The position numbers were made by a program, and so were the translations under genes. From Acestrorhynchus altus (lineage: Eukaryota; Chordata; Actinopteri; Characiformes; Acestrorhynchidae): a DNA stretch of 64,000 bases. The notes beneath the pieces are model-generated. The model searched no databases, was not told where the DNA came from, and saw nothing but the letters and a program-made list of their open reading frames with translations. Where the stretch lies: NCBI GenBank assembly GCA_034509495.1, contig CM067520.1:23742803-23806802 (forward strand), read 5' to 3'. This document shows, in pieces, positions 47,026 to 57,950 of this stretch. Position 1 is the stretch's first letter; each line of letters opens with the position of its first letter.

Positions 47026-49051
47026 TCATGTGCTCTGTTTCTGTCTTCTAAGGTAGTCGGACAGTAGAGTAGGGTAGTCAGTCATGACTCCAGTCGCTCC
47101 TGCTGTAAATGCCGCCTCAATGTCTTGTTCTTCGTTACAAACAAACAGGTGAATCTGAGAGAGAATCAAAGAGAAGGGCGAGATCCAAAAGTGTTATACA
47201 GACATTATGGTTATCTACATGTAATCAAATTTTAATGGATGCAAATAAAATTACTTTCTACCTGAATTCCTCTGTCTTTAAGATGCTGAAACAAGCCTTT
47301 CCTCAAAGTCAGTCTGTAACAAAACAGACAAGCAATTATTTGACACAAAGGGGTCTTCCAGTGCATGTTTACTGCTCTGTCCATGTGTACATGCTCAACC
47401 TAGAATAAAAGTCCTGAGAAGGGATAATACTGATGCATAAATAGCAAAAATAATCAAGGATATTCAGGTTGTTTTTTCATTTTATTATGGACTACTATCA
47501 GGTATATTGAAAAACATATCATTATAAATGTCCTTCTCAGTCTAATTAAAAAATTCTTGCATTTTCAGCTCAAAAACAGCCTGGGTGATTAATTTACAAC
47601 TGTTCTGAGATCCTGGAAAGAACAATATCTGTCTCCTATAAATACTTTATAGTATAGTATAGTATAGTATAGTATAGTATAGTATAATATAGTATAATAT
47701 ACTATAGTATAATATAGTATAGTATAATATAGTATAGTTTAGTATGGTATAGTATAGTATAGTATAATATAGTATAGTATAGTATAATATAGTATAGTTT
47801 AGTATAGTATTGTATAGTATAGTATAATATAGTATAGTATGGTATAGTTTAGTATAGTATAATATGGTATAGTATAGTATAGTATAGTATATATTTAGTA
47901 TGTCAAACTATGCAAACATCCCATTTCTAAAGGTCTAAAGGTTAAAGTCTTACAAAGCACAGTGTAAAAATGGTTTGGCAGTTAAAGCAAAAAGAAATCA
48001 CAAATCACTAAATTGGTTTTCTAAAGCAAAATAATGTTAAATGAACAAAAGTGACACTTTATTAAAATGCCAGTAATGCTTTTATCATGATTAGACTTCA
48101 ATTTGTTTCTTATTAGACTTTAATCATTATTATTATTATTATAATAACAATTATTAATAGTACTTAATCTAATTATTATATTGCTTATATTAATATTTAA
48201 AAGGTTGTTTAATTTAACAAATCTCGTTCTCAAACATGGTGCTGTAGGGAAACAAATGTATTCTATCGCTCTGATAAAAGAAGCTGAAGAACTGTTTCAC
48301 TTACTTTTCAATTAGTGAGATGACCATTCTTTTCTTCAGAATGGCTGAATCTGGTATGTATGTTCTAGAAGATAATTAAATAAAGAGTTTAATACACCGT
48401 AACATAAATGAATAAACAACAACAACAAAAAATTCCCACAAAGAGTAAATAGTTTAGATAAACAAACAAAAAAAGTCATGTAAATTCTGTATATGGTCAA
48501 AAGTATCGGGACACCTGCTCATTTGTTATTTCTAATGAAATCAAGGTTATTAGAGTTTATCCTCCTTGTATAGGAATTTTAAATCGTTTGGAGCATTGCT
48601 GCGAGGATTTCAGCAACAAGAGCATTAGTGAAGTCAGGATGTTAGATGATCACCATCCCACCTTCTCCTCCACTCCCCAACTCATCCCAAAAGCTTGGAG
48701 CTTCATCATTCCCGAGAACACAGTTCCACAGCTCAATGCCAATGGTTGCAGCTTAAAGATTCTAAATGCTTGTATTAGAAGGGACGTCCACAGACATTTA
48801 TAAATAAAAAATCGAAAACGTAGTTTGTGATTCTTAACAGCGATGGACTACATCGTTTATAATGGATGACAAAATGGTGAGGAATATACTGTAATACTGA
48901 ACAATGGTACACACACCTGTTGATGACCTGAGGCAGGTAGTACTGCAAGAAGCTCTCCCCCAGCGGGACGAATGGCAGAAGGCCTGTGTAGTAAAGCAGC
49001 AGCAGCTGCAGCCCCCGCATTTCAGTGAACATGTATGGCATGGTGGAGTTC

Positions 49052-49094
<43 letters not shown>

Positions 49095-52000
49095 GACAGA
49101 GAGACTATATTAATCGCTGTAAGTGTTGTATAATGTGGTGAAGCCGTTTCTATCTCACACTCACCACTTTACGACACTCTTTCATGATAGACTTGTCCAC
49201 AGATGCCCAAACTGTTATGTCCTCTCGGTTGTATTTCTTCACTAGAGCAGAAACCTGACAGAAACCAAGAAAGAAAGAAAGATATGATGAAGCTGTGTTT
49301 CCTAGAGTGATAAACCTCCATCCACAACCCCTGGAATCAACTAGCAGTTGTAATCCAGAACATCAGTGCTCTGGTGACTGCAATCAGACCCTTACAGCAA
49401 TGTTCCAACATCTAGTGTAAAGCTTATTATTCTTACTTTCAGAAGGAATATTGGATGTGCAGATGTCTACAAAATTGGACAGATTCATCTTATCAGTCAC
49501 TATTGAGACATAGGTTTAGTCCAACACTTGTCCAGTCCATGAACAGGAGCACATTGTAGTTCTATAATTACAGACTGTAGTTCATCTTTATACTTTATTC
49601 TCCTCCTTTCACCCTGATCTTCAATGGTCAGGACCCCACAGGACCACCACGGAGCAGGTATTATAATGGACAGTGGAAATAGGAATATGTTGGTGGTCAT
49701 AATGTTATGGGTGATCAGTGTAAATCAGTCTGTGAGCAATCTTCTAACCTTCTCAATCAGCTCTCTGTTCTTCTCTTTCACCTCAATGTTGATAGGAATT
49801 CTAGGAAATCTGTGGAAAACATCCTCCAACAGGGCAAATTTTCTGTCTGAGCCTGTGCTGTAGTGACCTGTGAAGAGACAGTGTCATGTTACTGTTGAAT
49901 TTTGAAATACTGTGTGTGCATGCATGGATTGTACATATGCATTCAGGAAAAAGCACCTGCATAGAAGGTGACCTCCAGTCTTTCTTTATAAAGCGGCAGC
50001 TCCTACAGAAACATCATCAAAAGGGTCAAAAAGAGAATGAGTCATTGAACATTATGGTGTTTTGTTTATCAAAATTGGTTGATATGATGTGTGAGATTTG
50101 GTATGAGTTTGAAATACTGATCTTTGTGCTAGACGTTCTTATCATTTGCACGTTATGCTGCTCTGGTGGTTTACAGAGGTTCAGTCTACATGCTATGCTT
50201 GTCTAAGTGCAGTCTATGCAGGTCTAGGTGTAGTCAATTCAGGTCTATTTGCAGCCTATATTGGTCTGTTTTTAGTCTATATTGGTCTGTTTTTAGTCTA
50301 TATTGGTCTATTTTTAGTCTATGCTGGTTTGTTTTTAGTCAATGCTGTTCTGTGTGTAGTCTATGCTGGTCTATATGTAGTATATGTTGGGCTATGTGTA
50401 GTCTATGCTGGTCTATGTGTAATCAATGCTAGTCAATGTGTAGTCTATGCTAGTCTATATGCTGTCTATTCATGTTTATGTGTAGTCTATATTGGTGTGT
50501 GTGGACTCTATGCTGGACTGTTTGTTGTCTATGCTGTGCAATCTGTTGATCTATGTGTAGTCTTTATTGGTCTATGTGTGTTCTATATTTGGCCCTCTAT
50601 GTTGATTTGTGTGTACTCTTTGATGGTCTGTGTGTAGTCTGTGATGGTCTGTGTAGTTTATGTTGCTCTGTATATAGTCTATTTTGGTCTATGTGTGGTC
50701 TATGCTGACCTATGTGTAGTCTATGCTGGTCATTTTTTACACTGATTGTCTATGTGTAGTCTATGCTGGTCATTTTTTAGACTGATTGTCTATGTGTAGT
50801 CTATGCTGGTCATTTTTTACACTGATCGTCTATGTGTAGTCTATGCTGGTCATTGTGTGATGTTTTATGTGTAATCTATGTAGGTCTACATGTAGTCTAT
50901 GATGGTCTATGTGTAGTTTATGCTGGTCTTTGTGTAGTCTGTGATGTCGTTACAACAACAAAAAACCATTGACCCCCTTACCTCAAAATTTAGAGAGGAG
51001 ATGCTGACGTCTTCCCCAGTTTGGCGCAGGAGGTTCTCATCATGTGATACAATCAACTGACCATCTTTGGTCATGTGACAGTCCAACTCCAGCATCTCTG
51101 TACCCACCTCGACCGCACTGCGTGAGAAGGAGTTTAAGAGGCAGTAGATATGAAAAAATATAAGGAAAAGAGGTGGAGCAGGAGTGGGCAATATCATTAG
51201 GCATTCCATACCTTATGGTAACTAAGGCCTGCATGTGCCACCTCTAAGGGGAAGAAGGTGGGCCATTATTCCCACCATACCGACCCAGAGAGAGAACCCA
51301 ATTATGCGCTGTGGGACTCACCAAAGATGGCTATTGTATCATCAGGGATCAAGTCTGTAATCTCCCAATTATAGGCCCAACGCTTAGACAGTTGCTCCAT
51401 CCAGGAGCCATTTAATCGAACAGTTTTGTTGCTTTCATTCAGGTTCTAAGACAATTAAAACTCAACTGGTGGAAGGCTGGTAGTTCTGACTAGGTTACAA
51501 GAGATACTGGCACTGAATGCTGAACTCCTCTCAGCCAATCACATTGCAAAGATATGTATTAACTTTATTAACTGCATGATTACAACTAGCTGATTGGATC
51601 AGCCATTACATCATTAGTTTTGGTTCGTAAAGCAATATATCATAAATGATCAAAGTAACTTATATCTTCATGAGAGAGTCCAGCTTATGGATACGATTGG
51701 ACAACCCTGACATACACTATAAGGACAAAAGTATTGGGACACCCACTCAATTATTGTTTCATTCGAAATCGAGGGTTAAGAAATGTAATAAAAAAAAAAA
51801 TTGTATTAAAAATAGGGAAAGCTTTCTATTAGACTCTGGCACCTGGCTGTGAGGATTTGATTGCATTCAGCAACAAGAGCATTAGTGAGGATAGGCTGTT
51901 GGATGATCACCACCCCACCTTATCCCAAACTTCCAAACTTCCAAAAGTACTGGATGGAGCACCATCTTTCCAGGGATCACAGTTCCACTGCTCCACAGCT

Positions 52001-55000
52001 CAGCTTAGGGTCTTTATACTAGCTGAATGCATTTATAAGAGGGGGTGTCCACAAACATTTGGACATAATGTAGGAGTGAAGAGCTCAGGTGAACAGATGG
52101 GAAATACTCACTGTGTGAATGCCTCCATTGTGCTCTCAATTCTCTCACCACTGCCTGGCATAAAACAAATAAATAGAGTCAGGCATACAACAATCAGTCA
52201 TAACAATAATACCACTGTCAGGTGGAGTAAATTACATTGTTTATCTGTGTTGGTGGTACCTGTCAAGGAGTGGGATTTACATATATGTCAGCAAGTGAAC
52301 AGTCAGTTCTGGAAGTTAATGTATTGAAACAAGGACAAACATAAGAATCTGAGGCACGTTGACTCAATCAAAGAATCGAACTGTGATGGTTTCAAAGGCT
52401 GGGTCAGAACATCTCCAAAACATCAGACAGTTTTGTGGAGTGTTCCCAGTATGCAGTGGTCAGTACTTACCAATGGTAAGCAGATACTAATGGTAAAGGT
52501 GCTCATAAACCCACTGTGCTGCACACAGGGGAATTTGTCCTCCGCATTTAGCCCATACACACACAGTGATACACACACACTTACACACTAGTGAATTCAC
52601 ACATTCGAGGGCAGTGAGTACATGTGCCCGGAGTGGTGGGCAGCCCTATTAATGTTGAGCTGATTGGTGTACATGTTTATATGTACAGTTAGACAACCAG
52701 AGATCTACTGTTTACCTTCTGTCTTTACAGAGGAGGGCTTCATTGTGTAGAACCTCAATGTGTAGAAGTTCTTTCTATCACAGTCCTGGACAAGCTTGAT
52801 CATTAACTTAAACACCAACCCAGGTAATGATCTCTCAAACAGTGGGGGACTGGGACTGGGAGACACAACCATCAAGACCTTCTCTATTTAATAATGAAGT
52901 TAGTGGGGGTATATATGTATATACACGAATTAGCTAAAAGCATTCATTGTCCATTACATCAGCTCCTCAGGTCCTACCAAACAGGAGCATTTTATAGTTT
53001 TATAATTACAGACTGTAGTTCATCTGTTTCTCTGCATACTTTATTCTCCTCCATTCACCCTGATCTTCAATGGTCAGGACCCCACAGGGCAGCTATTATA
53101 TGGGTGTTGGCTCATTTTCAGCACTGCATTGACACTGACATGTTGGTGGTGTGTTAGTGTGTGTTGCACTGGTAACACAGTAGTGCTGCTGGAGTGTTTA
53201 AACCCCTCAGTGTCACTGCTGGACTGAGGACAGTCCACCAACCAGAAATCTCCAGTCAAGAGCGTCCCGTGAGCACTGATGAAGGACTAGAGGATGACCA
53301 ATAAACTGTGCAGAAACAGATGAGCTTCTTACACCTACAAGGTGAAGCAATATGGTAGGAGTGTCTAATAGAATGGACACAGTGTTTAAACACTCCAGCA
53401 GCACTGCTGTGTCTGATCCCCTCCAGCACAACACTTCTTAACTTTCAATGAAAGTGAGTGTAAAAATATTTTGGAGCATTTCTTTTGGCCCATTCATGAT
53501 GGAATTTGGAGACAATGTGAAGAATAATTGGCTGAACACCAAAATAGAGACTGTTTATTTTGCATGGAACTGACTATATATAACTGGTAAATAAGCCCCT
53601 CTAATAACAAGGCTCACCAAAGCCCTTCTGGGCCTCTCAACGTCAGTTTCAATACCCCCGTAACAACAACAACACTGTAATTCAGAAGGAAAGCATACAG
53701 GACTACATTTAACCTGACTTCCAGTGTACCACTTTCAGCCAATCCTCTCTTAAAAAGCATGTTCAGGTGTGTAAACTGCGTAATAGAACAAGAATGTGGA
53801 CTCACTGGTGTGCCCCAAGGACTGGATACTCTCATCGACTGGCAGTAATGCACAGTTTCGGCCATTCCACCTCATCCAACTAACGCAGTGCAATAATCAG
53901 CTAATGAGCTGGATCGGTTTTGGGTGTGTTTTGGCACTGCTGTGGGTCGCTTGGAGAAGGATCAAGATATCCTGTTTTAGTCTAATGACAAGACTACTCT
54001 CAACATACAACCAGTTATGGGGTCTTAATCACTAATTGGTGGAGACTGAAAACAGGTCAGACTCTTCCCACCACCACGTAGGACGAAAAGGTACATTCAC
54101 TGGTCAGAAACGTGGTCCTGGTCTATTCTGTTCCTCAAACACTGCTTTGTATATTTTAATGTTCTTCTTGCTCCAGTACCCTTCATTCATGGAGAAGCTC
54201 TGTCATAACATGGATCAATGTATAGGGCCCATATCATTAATAGTAAATGGTACAAGAATAGAGTGATATCAGAACATTATGGCCACCCCAGGTTTGTAAT
54301 GAACATGTAAACAGAGTTTAAAACTATGGCAAATGAAAAAGAGGCATGATGATAAGGTACCAGATGAAGGGTGGTACCATTTTGGAAATTTTTGTGGTAT
54401 TTTGTGATATGCCAAAATGAAGGTGGACTGAGAATGGACTTATCTCTCAAATCAATTCATTGGAGCACATCTAGGTATAACTGGATCACCATGTTTACTG
54501 TGCTAACTCAGAATTTCTCAATCCTTCTGTTTGTTCTGCTGCAGCTGGAATGGGTATGAATACCTCCGTGAACACCTTAGTTCACGCCATGACAACTAGG
54601 TAGTCATCTAAGTAATTTCTACTACAACATGAATTTCACTTATAGGACTACAGTGAAGCGCAAGTAATATGTAACAGATGCACACAAGCGAGCTGGACAT
54701 GTACTCGAAGAAGAATTGAAAACACAGTGTCATCATAGCATACTACTCTAATCTGTATTGAGCTTTAAAAAAACAGATGAAAACTAATGCAGAAACAACA
54801 ACATTATGATTAAGGTTAAGCTTAGGTTAGGTTAGGTTCAGGTTTGGTTTAAGGTAAAGATTATGGTACTTAGTTTAGGATTAGGGTTAGATTAGGTCAA
54901 GTGACTGTGTGTTCACAAAGTCAATATACCAACTCTAATAGACAGAAACAGCCAGGTCATAATACACTGTTTTTGTGATATCACAACAAATTTACATATA

Positions 55001-55406
55001 TCCCCTTATTCCCATGTACAGTAGCCAAGCTCTGATCATTCACACTGAAGTTCTAACGGGTTTTTCAGCCCAGACAGCAGTTTCAATTAGACCAATCAGG
55101 ACATGGTAGCCAATCAGAACAGAGGCAATTTACATATCATCACTTTTCAATTTTTACCATATGAAATCCATTATGAATGGACCAATAAAAATGCTTCAAA
55201 TTCACTTTGAATTCCAGTTTCTCATATAAAGTCTTGGAGATATCAGGTTATTGGTTCAAACCCCTACCTCCCCTGTGTGAGATGTGGGTGCACCGGAAGG
55301 AGGGTTGCTTCTTCTTATGCAGAATGTGGGGATTCTTCAGCAGGTAAAGGGACGTGAGGGTATATCCACCTACTGCGGGAAGCAGGTAGTACATGAAGCT
55401 GGCCAT
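47026..55406 (-). CDS. gdpd3: Glycerophosphodiester phosphodiesterase domain-containing protein 3, ten coding exons
   Basis: Membrane GDPD-family enzyme; mammalian GDPD3 (GDE7) is a lysophospholipase D acting on lysophospholipids. Exons: 55406-55268, 52154-52112, 51117-50982, 50002-49957, 49867-49749, 49254-49165, 49050-48917, 48364-48305, 47313-47262, 47154-47026; 315 residues plus TGA (human 318 as I recall). Hydrophobic N-terminal anchor (about 1-24); catalytic THISHRGG with His44; metal ligands in TEMLELDCH (68-75); second catalytic His in IVSHDENLLRQTG (His86); INIEVKEKN for the beta-strand acidic residue; a membrane-dipping LLLLYYTGLLPFVPLGESF segment; final GATGVMTDYP barrel strand. 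The ENT motif after HRGG reads EST here. Neighbours ypel3 and orientation match human. Translation starts five bases after an acceptor, implying a 5' noncoding exon. Confidence 0.95.
47645..47895. repeat. (AGTAT)n pentanucleotide microsatellite
   Basis: About 250 bp of 'agtat' units with scattered 'aatat', 'agttt' and 'ggtat' variants, in the gdpd3 intron between exons 8 and 9. Long enough to be highly variable in length. Confidence 0.95.
48488..48805. mobile_element. Family T element
   Basis: Left terminus 'tatatggtcaaaagtatcgg' then 'gacacc'; internal 'ttggagcattgctgcgagga' and 'gaagtcaggatgttagatga'; right terminus 'ggacgtccacagacattta'. An internal deletion makes it shorter than the 21279 copy. 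It lies in a gdpd3 intron. Confidence 0.8.
49050..49112. repeat. (GA)n/(GACA)n microsatellite next to gdpd3 exon 7
   Basis: GA and GACA repeats directly follow the exon at 48917-49050 on its transcript-upstream side, where in sense they are CT/TGTC-rich and supply the polypyrimidine tract of the acceptor. Confidence 0.85.
49525..49730. mobile_element. Palindromic element copy (family P), half
   Basis: Blocks 'aggagcacattgtagttcta', 'cagactgtagttcatct' and 'ggtcaggaccccacaggac', ending with 'ggtcataatgttatgggtga', the family's right terminus. A deleted copy between gdpd3 exons 5 and 6. Confidence 0.75.
50185..50945. repeat. Minisatellite of ~20-21-bp units in gdpd3 intron 3
   Basis: Unit consensus close to 'tctatgtgtagtctatgctgg', iterated about 35 times, with sub-arrays (three 'attggtctgtttttagtcta' units at 50260-50330; three ~58-bp higher-order units 'cattttttacactgat' at 50730-50850). 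It ends 36 bp before exon 3. The 163- and 88-codon frames through it arise because 21 bp is a multiple of 3. Confidence 0.9.
51712..52076. mobile_element. Complete family T element
   Basis: Left end CACTATAAGGACAAAAGTAT then 'tgggacaccc'; right end 'ggtgtccacaaacatttgga' then 'cataatgt', imperfect inverted repeats. Length about 365 bp. Its right end lies 36 bp from gdpd3 exon 2. No transposase. Confidence 0.85.
52240..52490. mobile_element. Interspersed repeat fragment (family Q)
   Basis: Blocks 'gtcaaggagtgggatttaca', 'gaacagtcagttctggaagt' and 'tatgcagtggtcagtactta' match about 8010-8230. In the gdpd3 intron between exons 1 and 2. Confidence 0.6.
52495..52665. mobile_element. Interspersed repeat with 'tttgtcctccgcatttag' block
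   Basis: 'ggggaatttgtcctccgcat', 'cacacactagtgaattcaca' and 'gtggtgggcagccctatt' form the start of the fish repeat whose continuation is seen at 24390-24550. Confidence 0.55.
52945..53435. mobile_element. Long palindromic element copy (family P)
   Basis: Both halves are present: 'ttacagactgtagttcatct', 'ggtcaggaccccacaggg' and 'gtagtgctgctggagtgttt', followed by 'tgtttaaacactccagcag' and 'cagcactgctgtgtctga' as their complement. About 490 bp with outer termini lost. In the first gdpd3 intron. Confidence 0.8.
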
Positions 55407-55586
55407 AATTCCTGTAATAAGTCAAAGAGGAATCCAAGAAATTCCAGACCACAGAAAGTGTCAGCAGAACATCACTGTGGGAAAAGAAGTGGAGTTGACT
55501 GCAACATTGAGAATTTCATGAAAAGATATTTCTAATGACTTATTAAAGTAAATATGTGTCAATATGTAACAGCACTGCATGCTTAC

Positions 55587-55800
55587 CTGCTTATGATGAG
55601 CCTTTCTCAGTGCGTTCCTTGGCTCTTTGTTATCTTCAGTGGATGAGAAGATAGGGAGATCACCCTTTCTCTGCTGGTTTCCACAGTATCTTTGACTGCT
55701 ATCCTGTTCACTCTTTTTTTTTTTGCCACTCCCTCACCCCCCTCCCTCAACAACCACCCAACTACCTCTCCTGCAGGGTGTGCGAGAGTGCAGTGATAAT
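55587..55800 (-). other. gdpd3: Probable gdpd3 5' noncoding exon and promoter
   Basis: On the minus strand 'cataagcag' is followed by GTAAGCATG, a good donor at 55586, which would join the acceptor just upstream of the gdpd3 ATG (ATTACAG at 55412). The exon 5' limit is unknown. No TATA box or CpG island is evident. Confidence 0.4.
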
Positions 55801-56499
55801 GTTTAAAAAGGCACAAACCAGAAGAACAGGCCAGAGCGCAAGAAAACCCTCACTCCTCCCATTCTTCTGTTCTTCTGAGATAACTACACACAGTAAAACC
55901 TGGCCTACATGCCAGCTGAAGGAGTGTATGGTTAATATGAGACTGGATCTAGTTAGGCATTGGCAGGAGCTCCCTCTCTCTCAGTTGGTCTCATTTGTGA
56001 ATTTTTTGTTCCTTTGTTTGCCTGTTTTGGCCCAGATTTATAGGATTCAAATCAAAACAGTATGTGTTACATGTAAAAGGGAGGTGTGTGAAGCAAGGTG
56101 CGGCTTGTTCCTACATGTGATAACATGATTAATGGAGGGCATGTCCCTGTCACAACTGTTCCAAAGTTCCTGACACTGGTGTTCACTCGTCCATGCCCCG
56201 ATACTAGATCTTAAGAACAGCAGAACGAAAGGAGCCTGGGTCAGATCAGCAGAAGAGGAGAAGTTATGATGTGGAGTTGTAGTGATGCACGGTGTGGCTC
56301 TGTACCACCAGAGTTGTGGGTATTTAACAAAAGATGGGGCCAAAAGGAATGTGAACCCCACTACACACAGGCCAGGCGTGAAAACACAGAGGGGAAAGTC
56401 CAGCCCATCAGCAGATTACTGAGGTTTTACATTGTTCGGCTTTGTATAGAACTGCTGAGAGACAACCGGCTTTCTGACATTTAGAGAAAAAGAGAGTCC

Positions 56500-56506
56500 C
56501 ATTCTC

Positions 56507-56557
<51 letters not shown>

Positions 56558-56770
56558 CATCCCAAAATGTACTGGGAGGAGCTCCATCATTCCGGAGAAC
56601 ACACTTCCACTGCTCCACAGCTCAACACAGGGGGGCTTTATACAGCTCTAGTCCACACTTGGCATTAGTTTCATTCATATCTATCTTCTCTATAGAGTCC
56701 TATTCTATTGGCAACACTTCAACAGGGGTGCAGCTTTGGGTGTAGCTGAATGCATTACACAGCAATGGAA
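56500..56770. mobile_element. (GA)n microsatellite and truncated family T element
   Basis: A GA run at about 56507-56554 abuts 'ctcatcccaaaatgtactgg', 'gaacacacttccactgctcc' and 'gtcctattctattggcaaca', internal blocks of family T. The left half of the element appears replaced by the microsatellite. Confidence 0.7.
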
Positions 56771-57813
56771 TTCAACTTCTTCCAGAGTGGTGGGAATTCA
56801 CCTCAGCATCCAAGGAACAGGTGACTTGCTTAAGGACACGTCAGCTGTGGATGCCAAACTACAAGACTTATGCTGTCAAACCACATCTCATTATTGTGTG
56901 ATGAAGTATCAGTCAGTAATTTAGCTTGAAAAACTGCTAAAATTCACTCATTTCCATCTGAATTAAATCCCAGTTTAAATGCCAAAGACGCGTCCAGTAC
57001 ATGTTTACTGCTCTGTCCAAATGTACAGGCTCAACCTGCATACAGACTCAACCTACATGACATCATTGTCTCAGATATTGGGTTATAGAGGAAAATGAGA
57101 AGGGAGGGGCTGTTCGCTCTCATTCTTTGCTCACACGGTATCCAAATTTCAGTCCTGAGAAGCACTAATTCATCAAAATTGTTGCATTTTCAAACACTCA
57201 AAACACTTCCAACAATATGTAAAGTGTTTTCAGTCCTTATAAGCAAAAATACACAAAACACTTTAGGCACAAGTAGATTTTTGTTCAAAATTCATACAAA
57301 TATTTAATATTTATATCTCAGATCTCCTGAAAATAACAATAACTGGCATGTGTGACTGTCTCCTATACATAAAAGTACATCAAACTATTCACACATCCCA
57401 TTAAATTAGACTAGACTTCTAAAGGTTGACCAGCAACCTTCCAGTCCTGAGTGAAGGGATGTTGCCTGGCTTTGGGCTTCCTGGGCTATAGCTTGAATAA
57501 TTTTTAACAAGACCCGATCCATACACCATTAGCCCCTCCCCTTCCCTGCTCCCACCCTGATGCAAAAATGAGGTGCATATTTGAGTTATTTCTTAACATA
57601 ACTTTAATCTTCTTAAATAATGCTCGTACAGCAGTCCCATAATGAGATATTACATTTATTTAATGATTAAAAATGACTGCACAAAGTGACTAAAGACTAT
57701 GGATGTGTTTTCTCTTCATGGGAAAAACGCTGAATGAATTCCTGCCGAGGTGAAGAACAGGAACTGCTTTCCGTCTGGCCCACGTCCCACATGTACAGAC
57801 ATGAAAAGCTCTT
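56771..57813. other. Intergenic, no gene recognised
   Basis: Old repeat fragments and AT-rich sequence. A TTTATT (minus-strand AATAAA) at 57655-57660 could terminate a minus-strand transcript whose last exon may be at 57814-57950. Confidence 0.45.
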
Positions 57814-57950
57814 TTAGAAGAAACCTAGAACAACATTTGTGAGAGCAAAAGTTCTGTCTTCCTCACTTGAGGAATGTGGTTCAGACTGTGAGCTCTGCTG
57901 TTCTTCAACACTCTGTGTGGAATCACAGGTTGGCTTGGCAGACGTAAAAA
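57814..57950 (-). other. Weak candidate 3' terminal exon of an unidentified minus-strand gene
   Basis: An open frame on the minus strand reads CDSTQSVEEQQSSQSEPHSS, then an acidic Ser/Glu segment, and ends EDRTFALTNVVLGFF before TAA. A possible acceptor (CTGCCAAG after a T-run) precedes it and AATAAA follows about 155 nt beyond the stop. The composition looks more protein-like than nearby chance frames. No upstream exons or family match could be found, so it may be chance or a decayed exon. Confidence 0.2.

Noticed and set aside
50146..50637. 163-codon open frame with VYAGLCVVYAGL-like repeats
   Set aside because: It is a reading of the 21-bp minisatellite in a gdpd3 intron, on the opposite strand to the gene, with no start context or family similarity.
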